DNA of 64,000 bases from Salinicola rhizosphaerae (GTDB lineage: Bacteria; Pseudomonadota; Gammaproteobacteria; Pseudomonadales; Halomonadaceae), in the NCBI RefSeq assembly GCF_014652715.1, contig NZ_BMZI01000008.1, forward strand, positions 115,281 through 179,280, read 5' to 3'. The first letter of the stretch is position 1, and each line of letters begins with the position of its first letter. This document shows, one piece after another, positions 1 through 7,755 of this stretch. The notes below the pieces were generated by a model, which saw only the letters and a list, made by a program, of their open reading frames with translations, did no database searches and was not told where the DNA came from. Made by a program: the position numbers and the translations under genes.

Positions 1-399
1 ATCGGTGACGGCCGGCGCGGTCGACGCCGGTGACACCATGACGACGTTGCCCGGAATGGCGGCATTATTGGCCGCCGCAATGGTGGCGCCAGTACACAGC
101 GCACCGACGATCGCGGTGACCTTCTCGCTATTGACCAGGCGATCCGCCGCGTTGGAAGCCGCCGAGGCGTCCGAACAGGTCGTATCGCCCGACGGCATCG
201 CCATGTCTTCGCCGTCGAACAGACCACCCTGCGCGTTGACTTCGGCCATCGCCAGCTTGGCGCCATCGAAGATCGGCGGCGTCAGACTTTCGATCCCCCC
301 GGTGAATCCGCCGAGAAACCCGACCTTCACGTCTGCCTGCGCGACACCGGCACACGCGGTGGTGGCGGCGACGGCGAGTGCCAGTACTGTCTTTTTCAT
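1..399 (-). CDS. Branched-chain amino-acid-type ABC transporter substrate-binding protein (5' part)
   Basis: This is the first 133 codons of a periplasmic binding protein that runs off the left edge. Read on the minus strand it opens with a Sec signal peptide (MKKTVLALAVAATT, cleaving after AQA), then DVKVGFLGGFTGG, an early strand of the type I periplasmic binding fold seen in LivJ/LivK-like proteins, followed by GAKLAMAEVNAQGG and IVGALCTGATIAAANNAA. That order is typical of receptors for branched-chain amino acids, amides or related compounds feeding HAAT-family ABC importers. The ligand cannot be assigned from this portion, and any permease or ATPase genes lie outside the window. No stop codon interrupts the frame to base 1. 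Confidence 0.85.
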   Translation of the reverse strand, partial: MKKTVLALAVAATTACAGVAQADVKVGFLGGFTGGIESLTPPIFDGAKLAMAEVNAQGGLFDGEDMAMPSGDTTCSDASAASNAADRLVNSEKVTAIVGALCTGATIAAANNAAIPGNVVMVSPASTAPAVTD

Positions 400-646
400 C
401 GCTTTGATCGCTCTTTGTGAGTTGCGAATTGTTCGTTGTGAAACTCGTCGTGAATAGACCTGCTGGTTGCGAAGAAACGCTTGAATGAACCTCGTTCACT
501 TTGCTGTCAGCGCCGCCAAAAGACAAGCCGTTCGTAACGGTTCGTGTCCACGACGATAGACGAAAGCGCGGACCCTAGGCCACGGCGCCAACGTCGATTC
601 CGCGCTACGCTGAAGGCGCCAGATTCACAATGAGCAGGAGAACGCC

Positions 647-952
647 ATGCACAAGCACGTAGAGTGGGATACACCGGGAGACGCCAGCGTCGATGCGCAC
701 TACGCCAAGGACGAACAGCACCGCGTCACGCCGCAGCCAGGCATGATGCTGACCGCGCGTTATCACGGCGCCAGCGTCCGCGTACAGGTCGAGGCCTACA
801 AGGACGGCGTCAGTATCGGCAAGGTCGCCGCACTGGTCGGCGACGATGGCAAACGCCATGACAGTCTGGGCGAGTTGAGCGTCGGAGATTTGGTCCGCCT
901 TCCGGATGACAAGCGCGCGTTTCAAGCCCCGCCGGAAGATGACGAGGACTAG
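647..952 (+). CDS. Hypothetical protein, 101 aa
   Basis: A short acidic, soluble protein that I cannot assign to a family. It begins MHKHVEWDTPGD, has a mixed, probably beta-rich core (MMLTARYHGASVRVQVEAYKD) and ends in an acidic tail, PPEDDED. It has no signal peptide, membrane segment or cysteine. The start is supported by an AGGAG ribosome-binding site six bases upstream of the ATG. It stands alone between the divergently read binding-protein gene and the convergent PilZ/HD-GYP gene. The repeated valine-rich strands suggest a small beta barrel, but that is a guess. Confidence 0.65.
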   Translation: MHKHVEWDTPGDASVDAHYAKDEQHRVTPQPGMMLTARYHGASVRVQVEAYKDGVSIGKVAALVGDDGKRHDSLGELSVGDLVRLPDDKRAFQAPPEDDED

Positions 953-1059
953 TCCCACATCGCGCGCCAGATGTCGCCTGCACAGTGCTCGCGACGCACA
1001 AGAATGCGACGCCCGACAAGGCGGCAGCGGTCTGCCGGAACTTCTCTACCGGGCATCGG

Positions 1060-2775
1060 TCAGCGACCGAGATCGTAGGCTTCCGGCCTGACCAGCCCCT
1101 CAGGCTTTCCCAGTAGATGGAAATCGATTCTCGACACGATCTCGTCCAGCGGTGTGCCGTTGGCACCGTTGAAGACGACATGAACGCGCGCCGGCTGCCC
1201 GGTTTCCGTCAGCGCCATTACCCAACCCAGAAATCCTCGCGAAAAACGGATCAGACTGCCGATGGGGTAAAAGCCTTGTCGCTGGATATAACGGGTTACC
1301 CAGTGCCTGTCGAAGGTCTCAGGGCGGTGATAGAGGTACCGGTAGACCTCGATGGCCGTTAGCGCCTTCCGGTCTCCACGGGCACGTGTCATGGCATCGA
1401 TGACATCGACGACCGCCGCAGCGCGAGCCAGCGGAGACAGGCTCTCCGCCTGTAACTGTCGAGGATATCCGCTGCCGTCCAAGCGCTCGTTGATCTGCTC
1501 GATCACCAGTCGTGTCGCTGGCTTGCCCTTCCACCCCACGGCATCGAGACGCTCCGCGAGAATGCCGACGTGTCCCCGGATTTGCTGTTTCTGGGGGCGA
1601 GAGAGCGCACCGATCAACGAGGGCAGCGTATTGCTGAGCAGCATGGCCTTGCCGAGATCGTGGAGCAGTGCCCCCACGATGGCATCGCGTGACAACGGCG
1701 CCAGCGTCTGCTCTGCCATCATCAGATCGGCCAGACGCCCTGCCACGCAGACCGAATGCTGAACCCAGCCCGGCTCGTCGTCGAGGCAGTGGAGCGAATA
1801 GAGAAAGTCCTGCCGGTTCTGTTTCAGCAACTTGAGAAGCTTGTCGGCCGACAGATACAGCATCGCCGTCGGCAGCGGCCGGCGCTGGTGAAGTTTCAGT
1901 AAGGACAGATGGATCTGCCGGGAAACTTCACGGATGGTCGGCACCATCGGCGGCTCTTTCACCTTGCCGCGTCGGCGCTCCCGAAAACGCCCTGCGCGAG
2001 CCGCATCGAGACGATAAAGCGGTGACGGCCATGCCAGCCGCCCCGTCTCACGCTGGCGATAGCCAATTTCCTGCTCGGTCTCGTCGACGAAGTGCACCAC
2101 CCGCTGCTGCTGTTCCGGAGAGAGATTCTCGAACGAGAACCCCACCAATACCTGATTGGACCGTCCCGGCGCCGTAACATGGCGAATTCGAGCCTCGACC
2201 GAGAGTCTATCCCCATTGGGAAAGGCGAGTTCGAGCGAGGGGATCAACATGTCTATCCGAAACGGTGCGCTATGGCGCAGCGGGAAAGCGACCAGGCAGC
2301 CGCCGACGGATAGATTCTTCAACCGCGTCACGATCGGAGGCTGGCCCTCGAGCACCGTTACCGTCGCACGCGCCTGCATCCCGTTGATCAGTGACGCCCG
2401 GACCTCCCGCCGCTTGGACTGCGTGAGCATGCGTGTCGGCATGCCGCAGACCAGATTGACGTTATCCCCCCGACGCCCAGCGTCGACGATATCGCCACCC
2501 TCGAACGTGACCGCTTCAGAAAGACGATCAACGCGCAGCGACAGCGAGCTACCCGCCAACGTCCGTAGATCGAGCGATTGTGCATCCACCGCCTCGAGAG
2601 AAAGACTCCGAGAAGCGAACTCGATATCGCTCAGCGTGGCGGGAAAGTGCGTCTCGTCCCGGCCGAACGACACCGTCAACGAATAGATATCGTCCTGTAT
2701 CGAGGACAGAATTCGGGAAATATCGGAGGCGTCTTCCAGCGTCACGACGTCTGTAGGAGTGGAATCGGCACCCAT
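1060..2775 (-). CDS. PilZ domain plus degenerate HD-GYP domain protein
   Basis: A 571-residue probable cyclic-di-GMP receptor. Residues about 1-115 form an N-terminal segment like those preceding PilZ in YcgR-type proteins. Residues about 120-235 are a PilZ domain with the RxxxR motif (R122-R126) and the NxSxxG motif (NLSVGG, 154-159), both needed for c-di-GMP binding. Residues about 335-510 are an HD-GYP domain with H340, the HD pair H372-D373, H402 and DGSGYP at 433-438. The two adjacent histidines that normally precede E-x-x-DG are replaced by I428-N429, so the metal site is probably incomplete and the domain may be regulatory rather than a phosphodiesterase. The ATG at 2775 is preferred over an upstream TTG at 2790 because an AGGA lies at proper distance before it. 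Confidence 0.85.
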   Translation of the reverse strand: MGADSTPTDVVTLEDASDISRILSSIQDDIYSLTVSFGRDETHFPATLSDIEFASRSLSLEAVDAQSLDLRTLAGSSLSLRVDRLSEAVTFEGGDIVDAGRRGDNVNLVCGMPTRMLTQSKRREVRASLINGMQARATVTVLEGQPPIVTRLKNLSVGGCLVAFPLRHSAPFRIDMLIPSLELAFPNGDRLSVEARIRHVTAPGRSNQVLVGFSFENLSPEQQQRVVHFVDETEQEIGYRQRETGRLAWPSPLYRLDAARAGRFRERRRGKVKEPPMVPTIREVSRQIHLSLLKLHQRRPLPTAMLYLSADKLLKLLKQNRQDFLYSLHCLDDEPGWVQHSVCVAGRLADLMMAEQTLAPLSRDAIVGALLHDLGKAMLLSNTLPSLIGALSRPQKQQIRGHVGILAERLDAVGWKGKPATRLVIEQINERLDGSGYPRQLQAESLSPLARAAAVVDVIDAMTRARGDRKALTAIEVYRYLYHRPETFDRHWVTRYIQRQGFYPIGSLIRFSRGFLGWVMALTETGQPARVHVVFNGANGTPLDEIVSRIDFHLLGKPEGLVRPEAYDLGR

Positions 2776-3010
2776 GGCGATCCTGGCCAACGCAAACGGA
2801 GATTGAATGAGCTATCGGCGGCGGTGACATTTTGTTGAGCATTCCGGACCATTGAAGCCCAGCGCCCCGGCATCGAGGCCTAAAACACCCCGGCTTTGCT
2901 GCTGGCCGGGGAAGACAGTGACCACCGCGATGCCTCTCTGCTCGGTCAGAACTCGCGCGCTGTGCTCTGACCGTCTTGCGTGCTTTCCAGCGCCGCTCGA
3001 TGCCGTGCAT
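2776..3010. other. Non-coding stretch beside the RND remnant
   Basis: No intact gene is visible between the PilZ/HD-GYP start and the RND remnant. The stretch contains the terminator-like hairpin listed at 2880-2911. The bases between that hairpin and 3010 do not continue the RND reading frame recognisably and probably record a deletion junction. Confidence 0.5.
2880..2911 (-). terminator. Rho-independent terminator of the decayed RND locus
   Basis: Read on the minus strand, CCCCGGC pairs with GCCGGGG across a ten-base loop and is followed at once by TGTTTTA. It lies downstream, in the minus sense, of the RND remnant and is probably the old terminator of that locus. It could also limit read-through toward the PilZ/HD-GYP gene. 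Confidence 0.6.
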
Positions 3011-3289
3011 GGCGACGAAGGCTGCCGGTACCGAGAGAATTACCGCCACCGGCAGAAACCAGCTCTCGTACTGCGCCGCCAGCAGCAGATAGACCAGAAC
3101 CAGCGAGAGGCCAAAAGCCCAGTAGATCTGGCTGCCGGCAATCGACTCCTGATAAGTGATTCCTTCCCAGTCGAGCCCGGCGGTCTCGGCCGGTAGCGTC
3201 TGCCGCGCCGCCTCGGCGACTCGCGCCATGACCTCACCGGAGCTCAGCGATGCCGCCTGGCCGACCAGCGTGGCCGATGCCTTGAATCG
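3011..3289 (-). pseudogene. RND efflux transporter (AcrB-type) internal fragment
   Basis: About 93 codons of an RND-family inner membrane pump survive without start, stop or flanking domains. In order the frame reads FKASATLVGQA, SSGEVMARVAEAARQTLP, LDWEGITYQES and then a transmembrane helix ending in LLLAAQYESWFLPVAVILS. These match the AcrB/MexB stretch running from the GxSxGEAM segment through the YQE motif into the central transmembrane helix with its A-LYESW-type motif. After VPAAFVAM the frame loses all similarity. A full pump is about 1,030 residues, so more than 90 percent is gone. No membrane fusion partner remains nearby. Confidence 0.75.
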
Positions 3290-3500
3290 ACGGCGGCGGT
3301 TTGCTGTGCCGCGTCACCCTGCCGTTGGCTGATATCAGGCACTCGCTTCGCTGACACGAAAAACGGCCATGCCTTACCGGCATCAACGACGGAGCCACCG
3401 ACCATCGATGCTTTACGTGGTCATAGTGCCAAAATAGCCCTCCAGCCCTTGGACGGGACCGCGTCAGCGCTAGACCCCAAAACCCCTTCCCACCCGTTTT
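3290..3500. other. Non-coding stretch upstream of the zinc operon
   Basis: I see no gene here. It separates the RND remnant from the Zur-box-like palindrome and may hold more decayed RND sequence, but no frame is convincing. Confidence 0.4.
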
Positions 3501-3513
3501 GTTATGATATAAC
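3501..3513. promoter_or_regulatory. Zur-box-like operator of the znu operon
   Basis: GTTATGATATAAC matches the palindromic core of gammaproteobacterial Zur boxes (GTTATAATATAAC type) with one changed base. It lies 30 bases before the first ORF of the zinc-import operon, where binding of zinc-loaded Zur would block transcription. The assignment rests on sequence match and position. Confidence 0.75.
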
Positions 3514-3542
3514 CTCCTCGCCTCAAGCTTGAGGTCTCTTTC

Positions 3543-3689
3543 ATGTCACACCGTCATCGACACCGCCCGGACGGGCCGTGTCATTTTTCGCTGATGTCGC
3601 TCGGCGCGGGGCGCCGCGTGCTGCTGGCGCTGCTGCCCGTTGCGTTGCTGTGGCTCGTCGCCGCTTGGGCGGCCGGAGCGTGGAGCTGA
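3543..3689 (+). CDS. Small His-rich single-span membrane protein leading the znu operon
   Basis: A 48-residue ORF that I do not recognise as a named family. The N terminus MSHRHRHRPDGPCHF carries four histidines and a cysteine in 15 residues, plausible metal ligands. Residues about 26-45 (VLLALLPVALLWLVAAWAA) form one hydrophobic helix. A GAGG ribosome-binding site lies eight bases before the ATG. Its TGA overlaps the znuC ATG as TGATG, so the two genes look translationally coupled. It is the first ORF after the Zur-box-like site. A role as a zinc-binding accessory of ZnuBC is inference; it could also be only a leader ORF for znuC translation. Confidence 0.6.
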   Translation: MSHRHRHRPDGPCHFSLMSLGAGRRVLLALLPVALLWLVAAWAAGAWS

Positions 3690-4402
3690 TGGCTGCTGTG
3701 CTCACGCTCGAATCGCTGTCGCTGGCGCAGGGCAACCGTCTGGTGCTGGAGAACGTCGATGGCCATTTCGAGGCCGGGACGATCACGGCGCTGGTCGGGC
3801 CCAACGGCGCCGGCAAAAGCACGCTGGTGCAGGGCATCATGGGTGTGCTGAAACCGATCGCGGGGCGCGTGCGCTGCGAGGTGCCCAAGGCGAGACGCGC
3901 CTGGCTGCCGCAGCAGCTGGCGCTGGATTTGAGCTTTCCGATGAGCGTCGAGGAGCTGGTGATGAGCGGCTGCTGGCCGACGCACGGCAGCTTCAAGCGT
4001 TATGGCTCGGCCGAGTATCGCCGCGGCCAGCAGATCATGCATCGCCTTGGCCTGCAGGCGCTGGAACACCGCCCGCTGGGCGAGCTCTCCGGCGGTCAGC
4101 GCCAGCGCGCGCTGCTCGGTCGCACGTTGATGCAGGAGGCGCAGCTGTTGCTGCTCGACGAGCCCTTCGCCAACGTCGATGCGGCCACCATCGATATTCT
4201 GATCGAGGTATTGCGCGACATGGCGGCCAGCGGCGTCTCGATCATCGTCGTGCTGCACGATCAGGATCAGCTGGCGCGGCTGGCGGATCGCGTTCTCCAT
4301 CTGGATCGTGGCCATGCGACCTGGACCACACCGAACGCGCAGGCGAGCGCCGCCCCCGCGCCGCTCGCGCATCGCTCGCGTACCGCAGGAGGCTCGGCAT
4401 GA
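3689..4402 (+). CDS. znuC: Zinc ABC transporter ATP-binding protein ZnuC
   Basis: The cytoplasmic ATPase that powers high-affinity zinc uptake through ZnuB. The 237-residue protein has Walker A GPNGAGKST, the signature LSGGQRQR, Walker B LLLLDEPF and the switch histidine in VVLHDQ. Length and motifs fit the ZnuC/MntB class of small metal-importer ATPases. The frame is open further upstream to 3578, but the ATG at 3689 is chosen because it starts the conserved domain (LTLESLSLAQG), has a GGAG ribosome-binding site and overlaps the stop of the small upstream ORF. Its own stop overlaps the znuB start as ATGA. Regulation by Zur is suggested by the operator upstream. Confidence 0.93.
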   Translation: MAAVLTLESLSLAQGNRLVLENVDGHFEAGTITALVGPNGAGKSTLVQGIMGVLKPIAGRVRCEVPKARRAWLPQQLALDLSFPMSVEELVMSGCWPTHGSFKRYGSAEYRRGQQIMHRLGLQALEHRPLGELSGGQRQRALLGRTLMQEAQLLLLDEPFANVDAATIDILIEVLRDMAASGVSIIVVLHDQDQLARLADRVLHLDRGHATWTTPNAQASAAPAPLAHRSRTAGGSA

Positions 4403-5283
4403 TCGACTGGCTGGTGTCCCCCCTTGTCGATTTCGGCTTCATGCGTCGCGCGCTCGTGGCGGGGCTGGCGCTCTCGCTGGTCGCGCCGCCACTCGGCGTG
4501 TTCCTGACGCTGCGCGGCATGAGTCTGGTCGGCGACGCCATGGCGCATGCTGTGTTGCCGGGTGTCGCGGTCGGCTTTCTACTCGCGGGTTTCTCGCTGC
4601 CGGCGATGAGCGTCGGCGGGCTGATCGCGGGGCTGCTGGTTGCCGGACTGGCCGGTGGCGTGTCGCGCTTGACCGGCCACCGGGAGGATTCGGCGATCGC
4701 GAGCTTCTATCTGATCTCGCTGGCGGCGGGCGTCATGCTGATTTCGATGCGCGGGTCGAGCGTCGATCTGACCCATGTGCTGTTCGGCTCGATTCTCGCG
4801 GTCGACAGCACGGCGTTATGGCTGATCGTCGGCGTCTCGAGCGCCACCTTGATCGTACTCGCCGCCATCTTCCGCATTCTGGTGGTCGAGTGCCTCGACC
4901 CGCTGTTCCTGCGCGGTCAGGGCATTCGCGGCGGCGCCGTGCACGGGCTGTTTCTCGGTCTGATGGTGCTCAATCTGACCGCCGGCTTCCAGACGCTCGG
5001 CACGCTGATGGCCGTGGGGCTGATGATGCTGCCGGCGACGGCGGCACGCTTCTGGTCCAAGCGGCTCGAGGGGCTGATGGGGCTGGCGATTGCGGCGGGC
5101 ATGCTCTCGAGCGTCGGCGGTCTGCTGCTCTCCTACCACGCCGGGTTGCCTTCGGGCCCCTGCATCATCCTGCTCGCGGGCGCCATCTATCTGTTTTCGG
5201 CGCTGTTCGGCCGGTATCACAGTGTCTTCGCCCGTTGGCGACGTCGGGTACAGCCGATTCTGCCCCCCGACGCTCACGGGTAA
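4399..5283 (+). CDS. znuB: Zinc ABC transporter permease ZnuB
   Basis: The inner membrane channel of the zinc importer, 294 residues with about eight hydrophobic segments. Family hallmarks include SLVGDAMAHAVLPGVAVGFL near residue 40 and TLGTLMAVGLMMLPATAA near residue 200, both conserved in ABC-3 family permeases. The start overlaps the znuC stop (ATGA) and an AGGAGG-like sequence lies just upstream, inside the znuC 3' end. It works with ZnuC and the binding protein ZnuA encoded immediately downstream. Confidence 0.93.
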   Translation: MIDWLVSPLVDFGFMRRALVAGLALSLVAPPLGVFLTLRGMSLVGDAMAHAVLPGVAVGFLLAGFSLPAMSVGGLIAGLLVAGLAGGVSRLTGHREDSAIASFYLISLAAGVMLISMRGSSVDLTHVLFGSILAVDSTALWLIVGVSSATLIVLAAIFRILVVECLDPLFLRGQGIRGGAVHGLFLGLMVLNLTAGFQTLGTLMAVGLMMLPATAARFWSKRLEGLMGLAIAAGMLSSVGGLLLSYHAGLPSGPCIILLAGAIYLFSALFGRYHSVFARWRRRVQPILPPDAHG

Positions 5284-5322
5284 GGGGGACGACCCCTCGT
5301 GCATCTCAGGCCATCGAAAGGA

Positions 5323-6384
5323 ATGAAAAAAATGCCACAAGCTCCGCTTCGCACGTTGCTCATCGGCGCCCTCGGCGCGACTGCGCTGACCGCGACTCAC
5401 GCCTACGCCCAGGACCCGCTCAAGGTCGTGACCAGCTTCAGCATTCTCGATGACATGGTCGAAATTATCGGCGGCGATCACGTGTCGGTGGATTCGCTGG
5501 TCGGCCCGGACGGCGACGTGCACGCGTTTTCACCCAAGCCGGCCGATGCACAGTCGCTGGCCGACGCCGATCTCGTCGTCATCAACGGCCTGCAGCTCGA
5601 AGGCTGGATGACCCGTCTGATCGACGCCAGCGGTTACGACGGCGACGTGGTCGTGGCCAGCGACGGCATCAAGACGCGCCCCTTCGACGGCCATCATGAC
5701 GAGGGCGAGGAAGGCCATCATGACGAGGGCGAGGAAGGCCATCATGACGAGGGCGAGGAAGGCCATCATGAGCATGAAGACCACGATCATGACCACGGCC
5801 ATGACGAGGACGGTCACGATCACGACGAGGATGGCCATCACCATCACGGTGATACCGACCCACATGCCTGGCAGGATCTGGAGAACGGCGAGCAGTACGC
5901 GCGCAACATCCGGGATGCGTTGATCGAGGTCGATCCGGACAACGCCGATGACTACCGCGCCAACGCCGAACAGTATCTCGACCAGATGGCAGCGCTGGAT
6001 GAAGAGACCCATGAGCGCCTTTCGGCGATTCCGGCATCCGATCGCCTGATCATCACCACGCACGACGCCTTCGGCTACTTCGGCGATGCCTACGGCCTCA
6101 AGCTGCTGTCGCCGGTCGGCGTCAACACGCTCGACGAGCCGAGCGCCAGCGACATGGCCGCGCTGGCCAAGCAGATCGAGTCCAGCCACGCCAAGGCACT
6201 GTTCCTCGAGAACATGAGCAATCCGGCGCTGATCGATCAGCTGCATGAAGAGACCGGTGTGGTCATCGGCGGCACGCTCTACGCCGATGCCCTGACGCCG
6301 GATGGCGAAGGCAGCACCTACCTCGGCATGTTCCAACACAACGTGGATACCCTGGTCGACGCGCTGACCGCGCAGGACGACTGA
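5323..6384 (+). CDS. znuA: Zinc ABC transporter periplasmic binding protein ZnuA
   Basis: A periplasmic receptor that captures zinc and delivers it to ZnuBC. The 353-residue protein starts with a signal peptide (cleavage after AYA), then KVVTSFSILDDMVEIIGGDHV. A first ligand histidine lies in DGDVHAFSPKPAD, others in DTDPHAWQD and TTHDAFGYFGDAYG, as in cluster A-I receptors. A long acidic His-rich loop (residues about 122-185) lies between the first two ligand motifs and is typical of zinc-specific members. It contains three perfect copies of an eight-residue unit. AAGGA abuts this ATG and is better spaced for the in-frame ATG at 5332, so the true start may be three codons later. Confidence 0.92.
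   Translation: MKKMPQAPLRTLLIGALGATALTATHAYAQDPLKVVTSFSILDDMVEIIGGDHVSVDSLVGPDGDVHAFSPKPADAQSLADADLVVINGLQLEGWMTRLIDASGYDGDVVVASDGIKTRPFDGHHDEGEEGHHDEGEEGHHDEGEEGHHEHEDHDHDHGHDEDGHDHDEDGHHHHGDTDPHAWQDLENGEQYARNIRDALIEVDPDNADDYRANAEQYLDQMAALDEETHERLSAIPASDRLIITTHDAFGYFGDAYGLKLLSPVGVNTLDEPSASDMAALAKQIESSHAKALFLENMSNPALIDQLHEETGVVIGGTLYADALTPDGEGSTYLGMFQHNVDTLVDALTAQDD
5689..5760 (+). repeat. Three perfect 24-bp tandem repeats in the ZnuA His-rich loop
   Basis: Three identical 24-base units (5689-5712, 5713-5736, 5737-5760) each encode GHHDEGEE; a fourth, truncated unit follows at 5761-5770. Being in-frame and identical at DNA level, they probably arose by recent slippage and are likely to vary in number between strains. 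Confidence 0.9.
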
Positions 6385-6477
6385 ACGCCTCGGATCTCGG
6401 CCGGCGGCGCCTGTCGCTGGCCAGATCCCGGCTGCTGATCGACACTGGGGCGTGAATCAATCCTGGTGCCGATCCGC

Positions 6478-7737
6478 ATGCCCGAAGCCCTCTCTTCTCC
6501 CCCGCATTCGCTGAGCCAGGCGCAAGCGCGCCGCCTCGCGCTCAAGGCGCAGGGTTTTACCTCGCCTCATCCCCAGAGCATCAACCGCGGGCATCTCAGG
6601 CGGCTGCTGGATCGACTGGGGGTGCTACAGATCGACTCCGTCAACGCGCTGACGCGCTCCCACTATCTGCCGACATTCGCCCGGCTCGGGGCCTACCCGT
6701 GGCGATTGCTCGACGAAGCATCGTGGAGCGCCAATCGCCACCGCTACCTGTTCGAATACTGGGGGCACGAGGCGTCGCTGCTGCCGCTGTCGCTCTACCC
6801 GGCATTTCGCTGGCGCATGAGAGACGCGCGAGACGGCATCGGGATCTATCGCCATCTGGCACGTTTCGGTCGCGAGCGCCAGGAGCTCATCGCACGCGTG
6901 TCGGCGAGCGTTCGCGAGCACGGCCCCGTCAGCGCTGGCGCGCTCAGCACACGCGATACACCGGCGGGACAGTGGTGGGACTGGAGCGATGAGAAACTGG
7001 CACTGGAGTGGCTGTTTGCCGCCGGCGAGATCACCGTCGCCCATCGGCGTGGTTTCGAACGGCGCTACGATCTGCCGGAACGCGTGCTACCTGAGAGCGT
7101 GCTGGAGGCAGCGGAGCCAACCCGACTCGAGGCACACCGCCAACTCATGAAGCATTCGGCCAGCGCCCAGGGAGTCGCCACCGAGAAGGATCTTCGCGAC
7201 TACTTCCGGCTCTCCCCGCGAGACACGCGCGAGGCACTGCATACACTGATCGAGGAGGGCTGCCTCACGCCGGTCTCCGTCGAGGGGTGGCGCCAGACGG
7301 CTTTCATGGTGGGCGAGCCGGTCATCCCGCGAACAGTCACAACCTCCGCGCTGCTGTCGCCGTTCGACTCGCTGATCTGGTATCGCGAGCGGACCGAGAG
7401 GCTGTTCGGCTTTCGCTACCGGCTGGAGTTCTACACGCCGGCGCACAAACGCCGGTTCGGCTACTACGTCATGCCGTTTCTCTTCGGTGACCGTCTGATC
7501 GCGCGGGTCGATCTACGGTCTCGTCGCGGCGAGGACGAGCTGAAGGTGCTGGCGTTGCATCCGGAGCCCGGCCAGACGATCGGCGATGACGCGCTCTCCG
7601 CGCTGGCCGACCGTCTCGAGGCATTGGCGAACTGGCTCGCACTCGGGCGAATTCACCTCGCCTGCCCCCGGCCGCTCGCCAGCTCACTGGCCCGGCACTG
7701 GCCGTTGGATCGCCAGAACCGGTTCGCGCTGGCTTGA
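6478..7737 (+). CDS. YcaQ-family winged-helix DNA glycosylase
   Basis: A 419-residue member of the HTH_42 (AlkZ/YcaQ) family, which unhooks interstrand DNA crosslinks by cutting N-glycosidic bonds. The conserved LGVLQIDSVNALTRSHYLP segment contains the Q-x-D catalytic motif (QID) typical of YcaQ-type enzymes. Further family landmarks are LFEYWGHEASLLP and, later, LLSPFDSLIWYRERTERLFGFRYRLEFYTP. The ATG at 6478 is used; a GTG four codons upstream (6466) is also open and neither has a strong ribosome-binding site. The gene stands between znuA and a convergent dehydrogenase gene with no obvious partner. Confidence 0.85.
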   Translation: MPEALSSPPHSLSQAQARRLALKAQGFTSPHPQSINRGHLRRLLDRLGVLQIDSVNALTRSHYLPTFARLGAYPWRLLDEASWSANRHRYLFEYWGHEASLLPLSLYPAFRWRMRDARDGIGIYRHLARFGRERQELIARVSASVREHGPVSAGALSTRDTPAGQWWDWSDEKLALEWLFAAGEITVAHRRGFERRYDLPERVLPESVLEAAEPTRLEAHRQLMKHSASAQGVATEKDLRDYFRLSPRDTREALHTLIEEGCLTPVSVEGWRQTAFMVGEPVIPRTVTTSALLSPFDSLIWYRERTERLFGFRYRLEFYTPAHKRRFGYYVMPFLFGDRLIARVDLRSRRGEDELKVLALHPEPGQTIGDDALSALADRLEALANWLALGRIHLACPRPLASSLARHWPLDRQNRFALA

Positions 7738-7755
7738 GGGCGGTAGCCGTCGCGA

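Noticed and set aside
5689-5770. Possible CRISPR array
   Set aside because: The 24-base units are directly adjacent with no spacers and code in frame for the ZnuA His-rich loop.
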